In this document: positions 62,584-64,000 of the stretch, piece after piece | How positions within the stretch are numbered: position 1 is the stretch's first letter | How the letters are laid out: each line of letters starts with the position of its first letter | NCBI GenBank assembly: GCA_003999685.1 | Contig: CP021223.1 | Span: 992,001-1,056,000, forward strand | DNA length: 64,000 nucleotides | Source: Taiwanofungus camphoratus | Taxonomy: Eukaryota > Basidiomycota > Agaricomycetes > Polyporales > Taiwanofungaceae | Reading direction: 5' to 3' | Notes under the pieces: model-generated | The model's database searches: none | What the model saw: only the letters and a program-made list of their open reading frames with translations | What the model was told of the DNA's origin: nothing | Program-made: the position numbers and the translations under genes

Positions 62584-64000
62584 TTTTTTTTTTTTTAATT
62601 CCTCGGGTTTATACTCCATACGACGTAGGTACATGTAGAGTAATAATGATAGTAAGTGGGCATCCGCGCCCACATGAGCGGCACACCTACAGTTTTCGGT
62701 GTCCTCGTTATATGGCGTGGGCATGTAATCCAACAAGGTCTGACAGGAAGCGTACAGTCGCCATATGACGCCATACCCGACCCCGACCCGTCTTTCACGC
62801 TCTGTGTGTTTGCTCGGCCCGGTACCCCGTTCCGTCGGCAAAACACTTAAGGAACTGAGTCTAGCCCTACAGGTTTCGGGCCTCAGTTATCTGTTAGTTA
62901 GACGGGAGGGTCATCGCGGATACTGGGTTCCGCTATCCCCTCGTCTATCCAATTATGGTACATTTCGAACGCCTTTGCTTCGGCGTCGTACCACTCACAG
63001 AAATCCCGGTATTTTCCACCCAGGGCGGTGGTCATGCCAGGATCTAAATGTCGGTCCTCATGGAACCGTTGCCAGGCCGCTTGTCTTCCGACAGTGTGGC
63101 ACATTAGACGTGCACGAGTGAATGTTCTTGTGCGCGCAGCTTCAGCTTCGAGTAGAGATTCAGCCAGAATCTCTGCCCAGTCAAAGGTGGAGACCATCGG
63201 GTTGAGCCGAAGGAACTCCATTATGTCATCCGGGGTCCATCCCTTTTGTTCAGGGGGCCCCATCAGAAGCGGATCACGAGGACCCTGTTGGCGCTTCGTC
63301 CTTATCCAGAATGGACAGTCAAAGAGCACATGTTCCCTGGTTTCCTCCGCTCCGCATAGGCAGAGGTGAGGGCCAGGGATGTTGAACCGAGAGCGGTATT
63401 CACCGCCAGGGAAATGGTTGGTGAGCACACGACATACGCGTGCCACCTCCTTGTTGGACTTGCCAGCTGCTTTCAAGACCCACGTGCCCTTGGCCGTAGT
63501 CCCGTGCAGCGGTAAGGCGTCCTCGGTTACTTTCCATAACCGTCGGCCGCGATAGTTGGGGTTATCGACTTGTGTCCCCCAGCGCTTTTTGACCCTTGCC
63601 TTTACACGGGCAAGGGCCATCGATTGTGAGATGAATTCCGGTTGAGGATCATCCAATGCTTTCTTCGCAAGTTCGTCAACGAACTCGTTCTGAAAAATGC
63701 CTTTATGGGATGGAACCCATAAAAGGACGATGCGTCGGCGTTCATCTGCATCAAGGAACGCGCGGACGTGTTGAGAGGCCATGATCGCCGCCATTTGCGA
63801 CGACCCGACTTCCGGCTTAAATATTCGGTCAAGTGCCGATTGGTTATCGGAACAGACCGTGAGGGTGGTGATGTGGGCAGGGACGTCACGGACCGCTTCT
63901 CGCAGTCCGCGCGCCAATGCCAGCATCTCCGCATCGAAGCTCTGGACCTTACCGGCCCCGAATCTTCCATGGGCAACGTGATCTTCCCCGTCAACGACGA
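62584..64000 (-). mobile_element. LINE (Tad1/I-like), 3-prime end of insertion
   Basis: The element is on the minus strand and enters from beyond the right edge. Its ORF2 ends at 62898, followed by a 3-prime UTR of about 300 bp. Its poly(A) tail appears as a run of 13 T at 62584-62596 on the plus strand. The insertion point therefore lies at 62583, 151 bp upstream of the lipase start. An RNase H domain at the end of ORF2 is typical of Tad1- and I-type fungal LINEs. Confidence 0.85.
62898..64000 (-). CDS. LINE ORF2 C-terminus: RNase H domain and zinc knuckle, partial
   Basis: Retrotransposon polyprotein fragment that would remove RNA from the RNA-DNA hybrid. The frame is open from the right edge to a stop at 62898. 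The RNase H fold starts GAGKVQSFDAEMLALARGLR (catalytic Glu), then LTVCSDNQSALDRIF (Asp), VLLWVPSHKG (conserved His) and QNEFVDELAKKAL (final Asp). The first catalytic Asp lies outside the window. A Cys/His-rich tail follows: HLCLCGAEETREHVLFDCPF. Then come WTPDDIMEFLRLNPMVSTFD and IDEGIAEPSIRDDPPV. No stop or frameshift was seen in 367 codons, consistent with recent insertion. The reverse transcriptase part is outside the window. Confidence 0.9.
   Translation of the reverse strand, partial: VVDGEDHVAHGRFGAGKVQSFDAEMLALARGLREAVRDVPAHITTLTVCSDNQSALDRIFKPEVGSSQMAAIMASQHVRAFLDADERRRIVLLWVPSHKGIFQNEFVDELAKKALDDPQPEFISQSMALARVKARVKKRWGTQVDNPNYRGRRLWKVTEDALPLHGTTAKGTWVLKAAGKSNKEVARVCRVLTNHFPGGEYRSRFNIPGPHLCLCGAEETREHVLFDCPFWIRTKRQQGPRDPLLMGPPEQKGWTPDDIMEFLRLNPMVSTFDWAEILAESLLEAEAARTRTFTRARLMCHTVGRQAAWQRFHEDRHLDPGMTTALGGKYRDFCEWYDAEAKAFEMYHNWIDEGIAEPSIRDDPPV

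Overview
The window reads as nuclear DNA of a basidiomycete fungus, most likely an Agaricomycete (mushroom, polypore or crust fungus). The reasons are compact genes cut by many 45-75 nt introns with GT...AG ends, a Plavaka-type DNA transposase, a Tad1/I-like LINE, and a gene set typical of Basidiomycota (UBL-BAG cochaperone, Pbs2-type MAPKK, ERT1-type zinc cluster protein, HSL-like lipase). No species can be named from the sequence alone. All gene models below are hand-spliced from reading frames, splice signals and remembered family architecture. No database search was possible.

Layout. 1-5.3 kb: a Plavaka transposase running off the left edge, head to head with a DUF6532-like gene. 5.3-7.0 kb: decayed sequence with one gene relic. 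7.0-11.2 kb: nucleolar FKBP prolyl isomerase and ARPC4 (Arp2/3 subunit) sharing a 151-bp divergent promoter, then a FIT/Scs3 lipid-droplet protein. 12.7-14.0 kb: HEM2 (heme synthesis) with two apparent GC-AG introns. 16.9-22.4 kb, a GC-rich block: UBL-BAG cochaperone, Pbs2 MAPKK (HOG stress pathway) and Got1 (ER-Golgi traffic). 22.4-25.4 kb: AT-richer, apparently gene-free.

25.4-40.6 kb is a looser region of metabolic genes: an NmrA-like reductase, a homoserine acetyltransferase-type hydrolase, a flavin amine oxidase-like protein, an SDR with a 19-nt exon carrying its catalytic motif, and an ACR3 arsenite transporter. Gene-poor DNA lies between them, including a roughly 100-nt imperfect hairpin at 34.9 kb. 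41.1-52.3 kb is dense again: MTQ1 release-factor methyltransferase, ERT1-like regulator (with a 1.1-kb intron inside its zinc cluster), PRA1, a small unknown gene, an F-box protein and PEX5 (peroxisomal import receptor). 52.3-56.2 kb is mostly unassigned. 56.2-62.4 kb holds a C2H2 zinc finger gene, a short TA-flanked MITE and an HSL-like lipase. The window ends in a LINE inserted on the minus strand with its poly(A) tail at 62584.

Most genes are conserved housekeeping loci that work independently, and several sit in divergent pairs with short shared promoters. ERT1 (gluconeogenesis) and PEX5 (peroxisome import) both relate to growth on non-sugar carbon, but their proximity may be chance. I found no convincing new multi-gene system. 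The most unusual signals are splice-structure oddities (GC-AG introns, a one-codon exon, catalytic microexons), the Plavaka/DUF6532 pair, the hairpin at 34.9 kb and the MITE at 58.8 kb.
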